Shown here piece by piece: positions 49,675 through 61,565 of a stretch of DNA of 64,000 bases. Below the pieces are notes generated by a model, which was given only the letters and a program-made list of their open reading frames with translations, was not told where the DNA came from and did not search any database. Every line of letters starts with the position of its first letter. Position 1 is the stretch's first letter. Source of the DNA: Pseudomonas subflava (GTDB lineage Bacteria; Pseudomonadota; Gammaproteobacteria; Pseudomonadales; Pseudomonadaceae); the NCBI RefSeq assembly GCF_023823685.1, contig NZ_JAMXBF010000006.1, positions 186,001 through 250,000 of the forward strand, given 5' to 3'. The position numbers and the translations under genes are program-made.

Positions 49675-51309
49675 ATGCTGCGTCTGTTCGCCGATCTGGG
49701 GTTCCGCTGGAAAATCGCTCTACCGATCCTGCTGCTCGCCATGCTGCTGCTGGTCATGGGTGGCCTGGGCATGCAGGGCATCGGTCAGGTGGCCGATTCC
49801 AGCACGCGTCTCGCCCATCGCTACCTGCCCGCCATCAGCCTGCTGCTCAATGCCGACCGCGACCTCTACCAGGCCTTCGTCGCCGAACGCAGCCTGCTCG
49901 ACGAGGCGGCCGGCCAGTATGCCGATGCCCTCAAGGCCTCCCATGCGGAGAACCTGCAGCAGGCCTACGAGCGCGTGCACAAGTATGCCGACATGCAGCC
50001 CGGGCCTGAGGCCGCCAGGCTGGTGGCCGATTTCGACCGCGGTTTCGCCCAGTGGCAGGCCACCTCCAGCCGGGTCGTGGAGCTGGCAACCAGCGACCCG
50101 GCGGCGGCATCCGCCCTCAGTTTCGGCGATAGCGAGGCGCACTTCGAGGCGATGCGCGAGCCCATCGACAAGCTCGGCGAGCTGGAAGACAACGCCGCCA
50201 GCGCCGAGGGCGCTGCGGCCATCGAACTGGGCGACCAGCGCAGCTGGCAACAGGGCATGGTGATCGCCGTCGGCCTGCTGCTCTGCGTGGTGCTGGTGCT
50301 GGGCTTCCCGGCGCTGGTGACCCGCCCGTTGCACAACCTGCTGTACCGCATCGAGCAGATCGCCGAGGGCGACGGCGACCTGCGCGTGCGCCTGGACGTG
50401 CTCTCGCGCGACGAACTGGGCAAGCTCAGCGACGCCTTCAACCGTTTCCTCGACAAGCTGCAGCCTCTGATCCGCGAGGTCGGCCGGGTGACCGGCGAGG
50501 TCGCGGACTCGGCACAGACTCTGGCGGGGATGGCGGCGGCCAACGATCGCCTGATCAGCAGCGAGCATGCGGCGGTGGACCAGGTCAGTACCGCGGCCAC
50601 CGAGATGAGCGCCGCCGTGCACGAGGTGGCGCGCAACGCGCAGAACGCCGCGGATGCCGCGCGTACTGCCGAGGTGCAGTCGCGTGAGGGCGCCGAGGTG
50701 GTCGGTGCGACCATCCACGCGATTCGCCAGCTGGCCCATGAGGTCGAGAGCGCCTCGGAAACCATCCAGACCCTGGAGCAGGAAACCGCCAACATCGGCG
50801 CCGTGCTGGCGGTGATCAAGGGCATTGCCGAACAGACCAATCTGCTGGCGCTGAATGCCGCTATCGAGGCGGCGCGGGCGGGCGAGCAGGGCCGTGGTTT
50901 CGCCGTGGTCGCCGACGAGGTACGCGCCCTGGCTGCACGTACCCAGGACTCGACCAAGGACATCCAGCAGATGATCGAGCGCCTGCAGGTCGGCGTGCAG
51001 AACGCGGTCAGGGCCATGCACTCCGGCAGTGCCAAGGCCCGCGACAGCGTGGAGCGTGCCGCCGGGGTGGATGGCGCGCTCTCGGCCACCGGCGACTCGG
51101 TGGCGCGGATCAACGACATGGCCGCGCAGATCGCCACCGCCTGCGAGGAGCAGAGCAGCGTGACCGAGGAGATCGCCCGCAACATCAGTGACATCCGCGA
51201 CTTGTCCAACGAGGCGGCGCAGACCTCGGAAAAGAGCACCCAGGCCAGCGCCCGGCTGTCGGAGCTGTCTCACGGATTGGCGCAGCTGGTCGGCCGTTTC
51301 CGCGTCTGA
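49675..51309 (+). CDS. Methyl-accepting chemotaxis protein
   Basis: A 544-residue transmembrane receptor. TM1 is at about 14-34 ([18 protein letters not shown]). A roughly 160-residue periplasmic four-helix-bundle-like sensor follows, then TM2 at about 194-213, a HAMP domain ([20 protein letters not shown]), and the signalling hairpin tip [20 protein letters not shown]. It feeds the CheA/CheW array encoded at 23-31 kb. The C-terminus ([10 protein letters not shown]) lacks an NWETF-like CheR tether. The ligand is unknown. Confidence 0.94.
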   Translation: MLRLFADLGFRWKIALPILLLAMLLLVMGGLGMQGIGQVADSSTRLAHRYLPAISLLLNADRDLYQAFVAERSLLDEAAGQYADALKASHAENLQQAYERVHKYADMQPGPEAARLVADFDRGFAQWQATSSRVVELATSDPAAASALSFGDSEAHFEAMREPIDKLGELEDNAASAEGAAAIELGDQRSWQQGMVIAVGLLLCVVLVLGFPALVTRPLHNLLYRIEQIAEGDGDLRVRLDVLSRDELGKLSDAFNRFLDKLQPLIREVGRVTGEVADSAQTLAGMAAANDRLISSEHAAVDQVSTAATEMSAAVHEVARNAQNAADAARTAEVQSREGAEVVGATIHAIRQLAHEVESASETIQTLEQETANIGAVLAVIKGIAEQTNLLALNAAIEAARAGEQGRGFAVVADEVRALAARTQDSTKDIQQMIERLQVGVQNAVRAMHSGSAKARDSVERAAGVDGALSATGDSVARINDMAAQIATACEEQSSVTEEIARNISDIRDLSNEAAQTSEKSTQASARLSELSHGLAQLVGRFRV

Positions 51310-51363
51310 GCGCGGCGCTGCATGCCGCCGCACCCGCCGGTTGCGGATCGTCCGGCGATGGCC

Positions 51364-51402
51364 GAGGCCCGTTTCCTGCTTCGGCACGGCAGAGCGGGCC
51401 TC
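51364..51402 (+). terminator. Terminator-like inverted repeat after the MCP gene
   Basis: GAGGCCCG (51364-51371) and CGGGCCTC (51395-51402) are perfect inverses with a 23-nt loop containing a smaller CTGC/GCAG pair. There is no T-run. It ends just before the 4.5S RNA promoter. Confidence 0.35.
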
Positions 51403-51414
51403 GCGTCTAAGTGG

Positions 51415-51442
51415 TTGTAACTTCTCGGTTTGCCAGTACAAT
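51415..51442 (+). promoter_or_regulatory. Sigma-70 promoter of the 4.5S RNA
   Basis: TTGTAA (51415-51420) and TACAAT (51437-51442) are separated by 16 bases, close to the sigma-70 consensus. Both lie just upstream of the ffs transcript, with a 6-bp hairpin (51450-51465) in the predicted 5' leader. Confidence 0.65.
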
Positions 51443-51474
51443 GGCGCGGCCCGTCGCTCGACGGGCGTCGTTAT

Positions 51475-51585
51475 GGTGGTCCCATCGGTCCCCCCGCAAC
51501 GATTACCCGTCAACCTGGTCAGGTCCGGAAGGAAGCAGCCACAGCGGGAACATCGTGTGCCGGGGTGTGGCTGGTGGGGCCGCCT
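51475..51585 (+). ncRNA. ffs: 4.5S RNA, signal recognition particle RNA
   Basis: The universal SRP domain IV core is present: GGTCAGGTCCGGAAGGAAGC at 51517-51536, followed by AGCC and the conserved GTGTGCCGGG near 51555. The 5' GGTGGTCCCAT pairs with the 3' GTGGGGCCGCC, closing the long hairpin. It forms the SRP with Ffh for co-translational targeting. The ends are set from this pairing and are approximate to a few bases. Confidence 0.93.
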
Positions 51586-51642
51586 CCAATCTTCCCCCCT
51601 CGTATTTGTTCCCCCACGGACTCGCGCCGCGTTTCGTCGTGC

Positions 51643-54600
51643 CTATTTGAAATCCCGGCTGCGCACGTCCAGGCCGTCGAGCAGGGGCGTGAGGTCGTGC
51701 AGGCGCCCGGCGATGACGTGGCGCACGCCGTCGGCCTGCTCCAGATGGCCGTCCACCTGCATCAGCCGCGAGCCGACCAGCACGCGGCGCTGGCGCTCGG
51801 CCAGTTCCAGGCGGACCACTACGTTGAGCATGCCGTGTTCGTCTTCCAGGGTGACGAAGGTGATGCCGCTGGCGGTCTGCGGTCGTTGCCGGCCGATGAC
51901 CAGGCCGGCGACTTTGACCAGGCGGCCGTTGTTGAGCCCATCGAGTTCCTGGGAGCTGCGGCAGCGGCGTGCGCGCAGGTCGTCACGCAGCAGGCTCAGC
52001 GGGTGCGGGCCCAGGGTGGTGCCGAGGGTGGCGTAGTCGGTCTGCACTTCCTCGCCCAGGCTGGGCCGCGGCAGGTCGACGGGCACCTCGTCGGCGGCCG
52101 GCAGGTCGGCAAACAGCGGTGCCTGGCGCTCCACGCCGGCGATGGCCCAGCGCGCCAGGTGGCGGTGGCCGACCAGGTTGTGCAGGGCGCCGGCGTCGGC
52201 GAGCAGGGCGCGGCTACGGTCGTCCAGGTCGGCGCGCAGGCAGAGGTCGGCGATATCGCTGAAGGGACGCAGGCGGCGCACGGCCTCCAGGCGTCGCGCC
52301 TGTTCCTCGCGCAGCCCGCGGATCAGTCCCAGGCCCAGGCGTAGAGCCAGTTGCCCGTTCTCGCCCGGCTCCAGGCTGCAGTCCCAGTCGCTGTGGTGCA
52401 CGTCCAGCGGGCGTATCTCGATGTGGTGTCGTCGGGCGTCCTGCAGCAACTGGTCGGGGCTGTAGAAGCCCATCGGCCAGCTGTTGATCAGGGCGCAGGT
52501 GAAGGCCGCCGGTTCGTGGCACTTGAGCCAGCTGCTGGCGTAGGTGAGCAGGGCGAAGCTGGCGGAGTGGGATTCCGGGAAGCCGTAGTTACCGAAGCCC
52601 TTGATCTGCTCGAAGATGCGCGCGGCGAACTCGGCGGTATAGCCGCGCGCCAGCATGCCCTCGGTCAGGCGCTGCTGGTGTGGTTCCAGCCCGCCGCGGC
52701 GCTTCCAGGCGGCCATGCAGCGGCGCAGGTCGTCGGCCTCGCCGTGGGTGTAGCCGGCGGCGACCACGGCCAGTTCCATCACCTGTTCCTGGAACAGCGG
52801 CACGCCCAGGGTGCGCTCGAAGACCTTCTTCAGTTCCTCGCTGGGGTAGGTGACTTCTTCTTCACCGTTGCGACGGCGCAGGTAGGGATGGACCATGTCG
52901 CCTTGGATCGGACCCGGGCGGACGATGGCCACCTCGATCACCAGGTCATAGAACTTCTCGGGTTTGAGCCGCGGCAGCATGGCCATCTGCGCCCGCGACT
53001 CGATCTGGAACACGCCGATGGTGTCGGCCCGGCTGATCATCTCGTAGGTGGCCTTGTCTTCCGTGGGTAGCGTCGCCAGGGTCCAGCGCTGGCCGCGATA
53101 GCGTCGATCAGGTCGAAGCAGCGGCGCAGGGCGGTGAGCATGCCGAGGGCCAGCACGTCGACCTTGAGCAGGCCGACCTCGTCCAGATCGTCCTTGTCCC
53201 ACTGGATCACCGTGCGCTCGGCCATGGCTGCGTTTTCCACCGGCACCAGTTCGGTCAGGGGCCGCTCGGAAATGACGAAGCCGCCGGGGTGTTGCGACAG
53301 GTGCCGGGGAAAACCGATCAGCGCGTCGGTCAGTGCCAGCACCCGGCGCAGTGCCGGGCTTTCCGGGTCGAAGCCGGCCTCGCGCAGACGCTCGGGTGAT
53401 GGCAGTCGATCGGTCCAGCGGCCGCAGCAGTCGGCCAGGTCGCCTTGCTGCTGCGCCGGCAGGCCGAGGGCCTTGGCCACGTCGCGAATGGCGCCGGCGC
53501 CGTGGTAGGTGTTGACCACGGCGGTGAGGGCGGCGCGGTCGCGACCGTAGCGACGGAACACGTACTGGATGACTTCCTCGCGGCGCTCGTGCTCGAAATC
53601 CACGTCGATGTCCGGCGGCTCGTTGCGCTCGCGTGACAGGAAGCGCTCGAACAGCAGTCGGCGGCCTTCCTGTAAGGGGTCGAGCTCGGTGATGCCGAGG
53701 ACGAAACACACCGCCGAGTTGGCCGCAGAACCTCGGCCCTGGCAGAGGATGTGCTGGCGACGGGCGTAGGCGACGATGTCGTGGACGGTGAGGAAATAGC
53801 TCTCGTACTTCAGTTCGGCGATCAGCTGCAGTTCCTTCTCCAGCTGTTCGCGGGCCTTCTGCGTCACCCCTTTCGGCCAGCGCTTGTGCGCGCCTTGCTC
53901 GACCAGGTGGCGCAGCCAGGTGGTGGGCGTCTCGCCCTTGGGCACGACCTCATGGGGATATTCGTACTTCAGATCATCGAGGTCGAAGCGGCAACGCTCG
54001 GCGATGCGCAGGCTCTCCTCCAGCAGCTCGGGCGGGTACAGCTCGCGCAGCTCGTCCAGACGGCGCAGGTGGCGTTCGCCGTTGGCGAACAGGTACTGGC
54101 CGGCCTCGGCCACGGTCAGGTGATGGCGGATGGCGGTCATGCAGTCCTGCAGAGCACGACGACCTCGGGCGTGCATGTGTACATCGCCGCAGGCCACGGC
54201 GGGGATGCCGGTTTGTTCGGCCAGTACCAGTAGCTCGGCTAGGCGCCCGGCATCGTCCGGGCCGCGGTGCAGCTCCACGCCCAGCCACAGCCGCTGGGGG
54301 AACAGTGTCTGCAGCCAGTGGCCGTCCTCGTGTTGCTGGTCGGGCAGCCAGATCGCCAGCAGGCCTTCGAGCGGTGTCTGCAGGTCCTCGCGCAGCAGGC
54401 GGTAGCGCCCCTTGTCGGCGCGCCGACGGGCGAGTGTGATCAGTTGGCACAAGCGCTGGTAACCGCTCAGGTTTTCCACCAGCAGGACCAGCTTGGGGCC
54501 GGCCTCGATGCGCAGCTCGCAGCCGACGATCAGCGCCACATCGCTGCCCTTGGCCGCCTGCTTGGCGCGCACGATGCCGGCCAGGCTGCATTCGTCGGTG

Positions 54601-54716
54601 ATGGCCAGGGCGCGGTAGCCCAGGCGCTGGGCGCGCTCGAACAGTTCCTGGGCACTGGAGGCGCCGCGCTGGAAGCTGAAGTTCGACAGGCAGTGCAGCT
54701 CGGCATAGCCGCTCAT
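51643..54716 (-). pseudogene. dnaE2: DnaE2 (ImuC), error-prone polymerase alpha subunit, frameshifted
   Basis: The locus encodes a DnaE2-type PolIII alpha in two frames. The N-terminal part (start 54716, [18 protein letters not shown] domain) reads in one frame to FDLIDAIA near 53100 and then goes out of frame. The continuation ([20 protein letters not shown] onward, to the TAG at 51643) is in another frame. Adding one C near 53096-53098 (minus-strand TATCGCGG to TATCCGCGG) restores an uninterrupted protein of about 1024 residues, normal for DnaE2. All domain sequence on both sides looks intact. The break is therefore either a recent mutation or a sequence error. It overlaps imuB by 4 bases and is the third gene of the SOS mutagenesis operon. 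Confidence 0.88.
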
Positions 54717-56119
54717 GCGAACCACCCGTGCAGCTGGAACGGCTCGTCCGTGCCGGCGCCGCGGAACACCCAGGCACGCTGGCCATTGCGGGTTTCCACC
54801 CGGTAGTAGTCGCGGCGCAGATCGCCACCGTCCCACCAGCCGGATTCGATGCGCTCCGGGCCGGTGAGGATATGGGCCAGGGGCTCGCGTAGGGGCTGCG
54901 GTTCTGCCAGCAGCCAGCCCGGTCGCGGCCGATCGGACAGCGGTGGAGCCATGCCGGGGTGCGGCCGCCAGGCCTGCTCGGGGCGCGGATCGGCATGGGC
55001 ATTGAGCCCGTGCAGGGCCTCGTCACCGAGGCGTGCGCGCAGCCGCTCGCGCAGCTGGTCCCAGCTCTGGTTCTGCTGGGGCCGTGGGTCGAACAGCTCG
55101 CGGCATTCCGGCACGAAGGTCGGCAGGTCACGCGCGGTCAGCACCAGGGCCAGCACCGGTGCGGGAAGCTGCAGTTGCTCCAGACGTGCGCGAGTCAGCT
55201 CGAAGAGCATGCCGGCGTCGCGTTCGGCGGCCAGCAGGCCGACCTTCAGCTCGGTGGGCGCGCCGCTGCGGTGCTCCAGCGCCAGGCTGAAGCGCTGCAC
55301 GCCACTGTCGCGGCCGGCCAGGTAGGCGGCTAGATCGCCCAGGGCGCGGCGCAGCGGGAAGAGCAGGGCCTGGTGCGACTCCACCTCGAAGTTCAGCTCG
55401 ATGCGGGTAGCGAACTCATCGGGCGGCAGATAGAAGTCCAGCCCCAGCGGGCGATGGCCGAGCAGCAGGTCCAGTTGTTCCAGCAGCACGGGCGGAAAGC
55501 GTCGGGCCAGACCCGCGCGCGGCAATTGCAGCACCTGGCGCAGCTGGCGCAGGCCCATGCGAGTCAGTGCCGTGGCCATCTCGCCGGGCAGGCCGGCGCG
55601 GTTGACCGGCAAGCGCTCGATGGCCCGTGGCAGTTCGTGTTCGGCGACGGCCAGACCGTCGTGCGCGTTGGCCAGGGCACGGGCGGCGGCAGGGTTGGGC
55701 GCCAGGACGATGCGGTGGCGATAGCCCAAGCTATCGAGCTCGGCGCGCAGGCGCGCCTCCAGGCGTGGCCAGGGGCCGAGCAGGGCCAGGCTGGAATGCA
55801 CCTCCAGCAGCAGGGCGCGCGGGTAGTGCAGGCTGACCTGGGAGCTGAAGCGGTAGGCCCAGGCGGCGAGGAACTGCTGGCAGCGCTCCACGGCGGCCAG
55901 GTCGTAGTCGGCGGTGGCGAAGTCGCGGCTCAGCAGCTGGGCGGCGGTGAGCGCCATGCCCGGGCGCAGGCCGAGGTCGCGCGCGGCTCCATTGATCGTC
56001 TGCAGCACGCGGCGATTGGCCGGGCCGCTGAGCAGGGCCAGCGGCGCCTGTGGATCGTCGCGCTGACGCAGCGCGTGGTCCAGCGCCAGTTGTGGCAGGA
56101 GAATGCAGGCCCAGCGCAT
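54713..56119 (-). CDS. imuB: ImuB, inactive Y-family polymerase-like protein
   Basis: A 468-residue Y-family (DinB/UmuC-like) protein that bridges DnaE2 to the beta clamp in mutagenic translesion synthesis. The N-terminus [17 protein letters not shown] lacks the acidic catalytic residue expected in active Y-family enzymes (DxD-like start), the hallmark of ImuB. The ATG at 56119 has GAGGT upstream; 12 upstream residues are possible but would overlap imuA. It overlaps dnaE2 by 4 bases (ATGA). Confidence 0.92.
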   Translation of the reverse strand: MRWACILLPQLALDHALRQRDDPQAPLALLSGPANRRVLQTINGAARDLGLRPGMALTAAQLLSRDFATADYDLAAVERCQQFLAAWAYRFSSQVSLHYPRALLLEVHSSLALLGPWPRLEARLRAELDSLGYRHRIVLAPNPAAARALANAHDGLAVAEHELPRAIERLPVNRAGLPGEMATALTRMGLRQLRQVLQLPRAGLARRFPPVLLEQLDLLLGHRPLGLDFYLPPDEFATRIELNFEVESHQALLFPLRRALGDLAAYLAGRDSGVQRFSLALEHRSGAPTELKVGLLAAERDAGMLFELTRARLEQLQLPAPVLALVLTARDLPTFVPECRELFDPRPQQNQSWDQLRERLRARLGDEALHGLNAHADPRPEQAWRPHPGMAPPLSDRPRPGWLLAEPQPLREPLAHILTGPERIESGWWDGGDLRRDYYRVETRNGQRAWVFRGAGTDEPFQLHGWFA

Positions 56120-56126
56120 GTCGACC

Positions 56127-56732
56127 TCAAAGCGCGATGGCGCGGGCCGGCGCAAGGCCGCCGCGACACTTGAGCACGCGCACCCGCGCCGGTCCTTCCA
56201 GGAGCAGACGCAGGGCGGCGGGCGAGGGGTTATGGGCTGCGCTGGCCGGACGATAGGCGAAGCCCAGGGTCTGCCCGGTCTCGGCCGCTACCTGCAGGCG
56301 GCGCAAGGCGCGGTCGCTGGCCTGGCGCGGCCAGCACAGCACGGCGCCGCAACTGCCGGAGCGCAGGCATTGCTCGGCGGCCCACAGGGCGTCTTCCTCG
56401 TTGGCGCGAATCACCTCCAGCGATTGCAGGTCGAGCCCGGCCGCCTGCCAGGCCGGGGCGTAGGGCAGGAAGGGCGGGGCGACCAGCACCAGGCGCTCGC
56501 CGGCCCGGCTCAGGCGGGCCAGGGTCGGCCACAGCAGCTGCAGTTCGCCTCGGCCCGGCATGGGCAGGAGAATCTCGCTCAGCGCCGCCTCCGGCCAGCC
56601 GCCGCTGGGCAGAGCGGCATCCAGTGCGGCGTGCTCGCTCGGCTGGGTGCCGACGGCCGGCCCCAGGGGCTGGCCTTTCCAGACACGGCGCTCGTCGAGC
56701 AGTCGATCCAGGGCGATGACCGATGCATTCAT
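56127..56732 (-). CDS. imuA: ImuA, SOS translesion synthesis accessory protein
   Basis: A 201-residue RecA-fold-like protein of the ImuA (SulA-like/RecA-related) family found ahead of imuB-dnaE2. Landmarks are GGWPEAALSEILLPMPGRGE and AGERLVLVAPPFLPYAPAW. It assists the ImuB-DnaE2 mutasome. The start may be 56732 (MNASVIALD) or 56741 three codons earlier. A LexA box lies about 55-75 bases upstream. Confidence 0.9.
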   Translation of the reverse strand: MNASVIALDRLLDERRVWKGQPLGPAVGTQPSEHAALDAALPSGGWPEAALSEILLPMPGRGELQLLWPTLARLSRAGERLVLVAPPFLPYAPAWQAAGLDLQSLEVIRANEEDALWAAEQCLRSGSCGAVLCWPRQASDRALRRLQVAAETGQTLGFAYRPASAAHNPSPAALRLLLEGPARVRVLKCRGGLAPARAIAL

Positions 56733-56785
56733 GGCAGGCACCGGAAAGAAGAGGAGGCTGGGGAGGGCATGAGAAAATCGCTAAA

Positions 56786-56805
56786 TACTGTATATAAAAA
56801 CAGTA
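56786..56805 (-). promoter_or_regulatory. LexA operator (SOS box) of imuA-imuB-dnaE2
   Basis: TACTGTATATAAAAACAGTA matches the CTGT-N8-ACAG LexA consensus with correct flanking TA and AT-rich centre. It lies upstream of imuA, so the operon is expected to be induced by DNA damage. Confidence 0.92.
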
Positions 56806-56926
56806 TTCGATGAGTCCGGTGCCGGCAAGCCCGGTCCGATGAGGGGCACGGACCGCGGCGGATGCAATTTGCCCGGTGCTCCGCTAGGATTAGCCACTTC
56901 CGCACTCCCAGCCGCGACGGTTTTTC

Positions 56927-59080
<2,154 letters not shown>

Positions 59081-59104
59081 GTCGGATAGCTGAGGAACAT
59101 CACC

Positions 59105-59431
59105 ATGATGAAAGGCGGCATGGCAGGCCTGATGAAGCAGGCCCAGCAGATGCAGGAAAAGATGCAGAAGATGCAGGAAGAGCTGGCCAACGCCGAAGTC
59201 ACCGGCCAGTCCGGCGCCGGCCTGGTGAGCGTGGTGATGACCGGCCGCCACGACGTCAAGCGCATCACCCTGGACGACAGCCTGATGCAGGAAGACAAGG
59301 AAGTGCTGGAAGACCTGATCGCCGCCGCGGTGAACGACGCCGTGCGCAAGATCGAGCAGAACAGCCAGGAGAAGATGTCGGGCATGACTGCCGGCATGCA
59401 GCTGCCCCCCGGCTTCAAAATGCCTTTCTGA
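59105..59431 (+). CDS. ybaB: YbaB/EbfC family nucleoid-associated protein
   Basis: A 108-residue DNA-binding protein with Met/Gln/Lys-rich N-terminal helices ([20 protein letters not shown]) and the conserved [20 protein letters not shown]. The gene lies between dnaX and recR in most bacteria and can affect nucleoid structure. It is 24 bases after dnaX. Confidence 0.95.
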   Translation: MMKGGMAGLMKQAQQMQEKMQKMQEELANAEVTGQSGAGLVSVVMTGRHDVKRITLDDSLMQEDKEVLEDLIAAAVNDAVRKIEQNSQEKMSGMTAGMQLPPGFKMPF

Positions 59432-59453
59432 GTCGGGCCGCCCAGTCAACGCA

Positions 59454-59560
59454 CATGGCTGCGTTGCTCGAAGGCGCGGGCATCCTCATTTACACCAGTA
59501 AACTCCGGTGCCCACGCCTTCTCGCGCCTTGCCCTGCACGTCGCCTGAACGCCCCTTGCT
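59454..59560. repeat. Dispersed intergenic repeat, copy B
   Basis: CATGGCTGCGTTG (59454-59466), CTCATTTACAC (59485-59495) and AGTAAACTC follow in the same order as in copy A near 40906-41070. It lies in the non-coding gap between ybaB and recR. Confidence 0.55.
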
Positions 59561-59583
59561 CCGTGCCGGGCCATTCAAATAGC

Positions 59584-59664
59584 CGTAGCCCGGATGGGGC
59601 TCCTGAGCCTCGTAGCCCGGATGAAATCCGGGAACGGCCAACTCCCGGATTGCATCCGGGCTAC
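59584..59664. repeat. REP-like elements: two direct and one inverted copy
   Basis: CGTAGCCCGGATG occurs at 59584-59596 and 59611-59623, and its inverse CATCCGGGCTAC at 59653-59664. The second and third flank GGATTTCATCC-like hairpin sequence (GGATGAAATCCGGG, CCCGGATTGCATCC). GTAGCCCGGATG is the common Pseudomonas-type REP motif, usually mobilised by RAYT transposases. Confidence 0.8.
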
Positions 59665-59697
59665 ATGTCCTGACCATTCGAATAGCGACACTTGCCC

Positions 59698-60297
59698 ATG
59701 AGCTTCAGCCCGCTGATCCGCCAACTGATCGATTCGCTGCGCCTGCTGCCCGGTGTCGGGCAGAAGACTGCGCAGCGCATGGCCCTGCAGCTGCTGGAGC
59801 GTGACCGCAGCGGCGGCATGCGTCTGTCGCAGGCGCTGGCGGCGGCAATGGAGGGGGTCGGGCACTGCAAGCAGTGCCGCACCCTGAGCGAGGACGAGCT
59901 GTGCCCGCAGTGCAGCGACCCTCGCCGCGACGACTCGCTGCTGTGTGTGGTCGAGGGGCCGCTGGACGTGTTCGCGGTGGAGCAGACCGGCTATCGCGGG
60001 CGCTACTTCGTGCTCAAGGGTCATCTCTCTCCGCTGGACGGCCTGGGCCCGGAGGCCATCGGCATTCCCGAGCTGCTGGCGCATATCGGCACCAGCCAGT
60101 TCAGCGAAGTGATCCTCGCCACCAACCCGACGGTGGAAGGCGAGGCCACGGCCCACTACATCGCGCAGATGCTGACGGGCAAGAACATCGTGCTGTCGCG
60201 CATCGCCCACGGTGTACCGCTGGGTGGCGAACTGGAACTGGTCGACGGCGGCACCCTGGCCCACGCGCTGGCCGGGCGACGGCCGATCTCCGGCTGA
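59698..60297 (+). CDS. recR: RecR, recombination mediator protein
   Basis: A 199-residue RecFOR component. An N-terminal helix-hairpin-helix ([14 protein letters not shown]), a zinc finger with Cys57, Cys60, Cys69 and Cys72, and a Toprim domain ([17 protein letters not shown]) are followed by the C-terminal [16 protein letters not shown]. It helps load RecA at gaps. ATG at 59698 ([10 protein letters not shown]) is chosen over TTG at 59692. Confidence 0.95.
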   Translation: MSFSPLIRQLIDSLRLLPGVGQKTAQRMALQLLERDRSGGMRLSQALAAAMEGVGHCKQCRTLSEDELCPQCSDPRRDDSLLCVVEGPLDVFAVEQTGYRGRYFVLKGHLSPLDGLGPEAIGIPELLAHIGTSQFSEVILATNPTVEGEATAHYIAQMLTGKNIVLSRIAHGVPLGGELELVDGGTLAHALAGRRPISG

Positions 60298-60330
60298 GTC
60301 GGCGCAAGCACGCAGCCACTGCTTGCCGAC
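60298..60330. terminator. Hairpin after recR
   Basis: GCAAGCA (60304-60310) and TGCTTGC (60320-60326), extended by outer GTCG/CGAC pairs, form a stem with a 9-nt loop. It lies between recR and the convergent lipoprotein gene. There is no T-run, so termination is inferred. Confidence 0.4.
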
Positions 60331-60396
60331 GCCCGGCAGCTGACCTGCCCGAAATTCCCATCGACCATCACGGAGCTCTGAACCCGTGAACTCGCC

Positions 60397-60801
60397 TCAC
60401 TTCAGCCCGGTAAAGGCCGGCGCGTTGTCGCGGTAGTGGGCGAGGGCGTCGACGAATCGCTCCGCCTGCTCGCGATCGGCGATGCGGAACTCACGCAGGG
60501 TGTCGCCGCCCGGGCCGCTCAGGCGTACCCGGTAATCAGGGCCGTGGCGACGCAGCTCGATGCTGTCGAGTGAGCTGAAGTAGATTCGCTCGCGGATGTC
60601 CTGAGGCGTGCCGGTGGCGGCATCGGCCTCGTTGCGAAAGCCGAGGAAGCGGCTGTCGAGGTAGGTGGCGGCAGTCTGCTGGTTCGCCACCTCGGTGATC
60701 ACCGCGTAGGCCTCGCGTTCGGAAATGGCCCGCGGCTGGTATTCGACCGTTGCGCACCCTGCCAACAGCAGGACGCACAGGATGATGCGGAAGGTCTGCA
60801 T
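60397..60801 (-). CDS. Small lipoprotein, unknown function
   Basis: A 134-residue protein with lipobox LLLAGC (lipid on Cys16). The mature part contains RERIYFSSLDSIELRRHGPD and EFRIADREQAERFVDALAHY. The family is found in pseudomonads, but I do not know a function. It is convergent with recR and separated from the next plus-strand gene by 122 bases. Confidence 0.78.
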   Translation of the reverse strand: MQTFRIILCVLLLAGCATVEYQPRAISEREAYAVITEVANQQTAATYLDSRFLGFRNEADAATGTPQDIRERIYFSSLDSIELRRHGPDYRVRLSGPGGDTLREFRIADREQAERFVDALAHYRDNAPAFTGLK

Positions 60802-60923
60802 CGTTGCTCTCCCTGCAGCGCATTAGGGAAATGCCGGCTCCCCGCGCCGGTCATGGCGTGCGCCGCCATCCGCTGCCATGATGGCGACCCACCGCTTCCC
60901 CCCGAATTACTCCTGGAAAATCC

Positions 60924-61505
60924 GTGATTCCTGCTCTTGTTCGCCGCGCCGTGCTGCTCCTCGTTCTGGGAGCACCGTTCGGTGCTTCTGCCGCCTGCCC
61001 GGTGGGGCAGATGGAAATCTGCCTCGCCAGCTGCATCTGTGTGCCCGACGTGGAGCAGGTCCGCGAGCGGGTCCTCGGCTCGGCCTCGGTGACGCTCGAG
61101 CGCTGGATCCTGCAGTCGCGCGATACCGCCCTGATGGCCGGGACCCTGCCGATGCCGCTGGAAATCCGCGCACGGCTGTCGCCCTATTACGACAGCGACC
61201 TGCTCGACACGGTTCGCTATCGCGTCGGTGCGCTCGACGAGTTGGATGTGGCCAGCACCATGCTGCAGAACCCGGATATCAAGGCGGTGACGCTGGTCGA
61301 TGTGGTGGTGTTCCGCAGCCAGGAGGCCGCCGAACAGGACACCGGGCTCTGGGCCCACGAGCTGTTTCACGCCAAGCAGTACCGCGAGTGGGGTTCGACC
61401 GGCTTCGCCCAGCGCTACACCCGCGACTTCGAGGCCGTGGAGCAGCCGGCCTATGCCATGCAGATCCGGGTGATGCAGGCGTTGCTCAGGCCGAAGAAGC
61501 CATGA
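60924..61505 (+). CDS. Secreted DUF4157-like protein with HExxH motif
   Basis: A 193-residue exported protein with a signal peptide (VLLLVLGAPFGASA) and early cysteines (ACPVGQMEICLASCICVPD). The zinc-protease motif His145-Glu-Leu-Phe-His149 lies in WAHELFHAKQYREWG, and an acidic FEAVEQPAYA could supply a third ligand. The pattern matches the DUF4157/eCIS-core metallopeptidase-like fold. No contractile injection genes lie nearby. The start is GTG at 60924. Proteolytic activity is unproven. Confidence 0.8.
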   Translation: MIPALVRRAVLLLVLGAPFGASAACPVGQMEICLASCICVPDVEQVRERVLGSASVTLERWILQSRDTALMAGTLPMPLEIRARLSPYYDSDLLDTVRYRVGALDELDVASTMLQNPDIKAVTLVDVVVFRSQEAAEQDTGLWAHELFHAKQYREWGSTGFAQRYTRDFEAVEQPAYAMQIRVMQALLRPKKP

Positions 61506-61511
61506 CTTGAA

Positions 61512-61531
61512 AACCAAGCAAGCGCTCGGTT
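61512..61531 (+). promoter_or_regulatory. Candidate TetR-type operator before acyl-CoA dehydrogenase
   Basis: AACCAAGCAAGCGCTCGGTT is an imperfect palindrome with the AAGCGCT core and AACC/GGTT ends. TetR regulators of fatty-acid and amino-acid acyl-CoA genes often bind sites of this kind. It lies 35 bases before the ATG. Confidence 0.5.
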
Positions 61532-61565
61532 AGGGTGGCGCAAACAAAAACGGGAGACCACCCGC

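Noticed and set aside
53037..53709. Two separate overlapping genes in place of one dnaE2
   Set aside because: The two frames carry complementary, non-overlapping parts of a single DnaE2. The second frame has no plausible start at the joint and upstream of it reads as Arg/Pro-rich shadow sequence.
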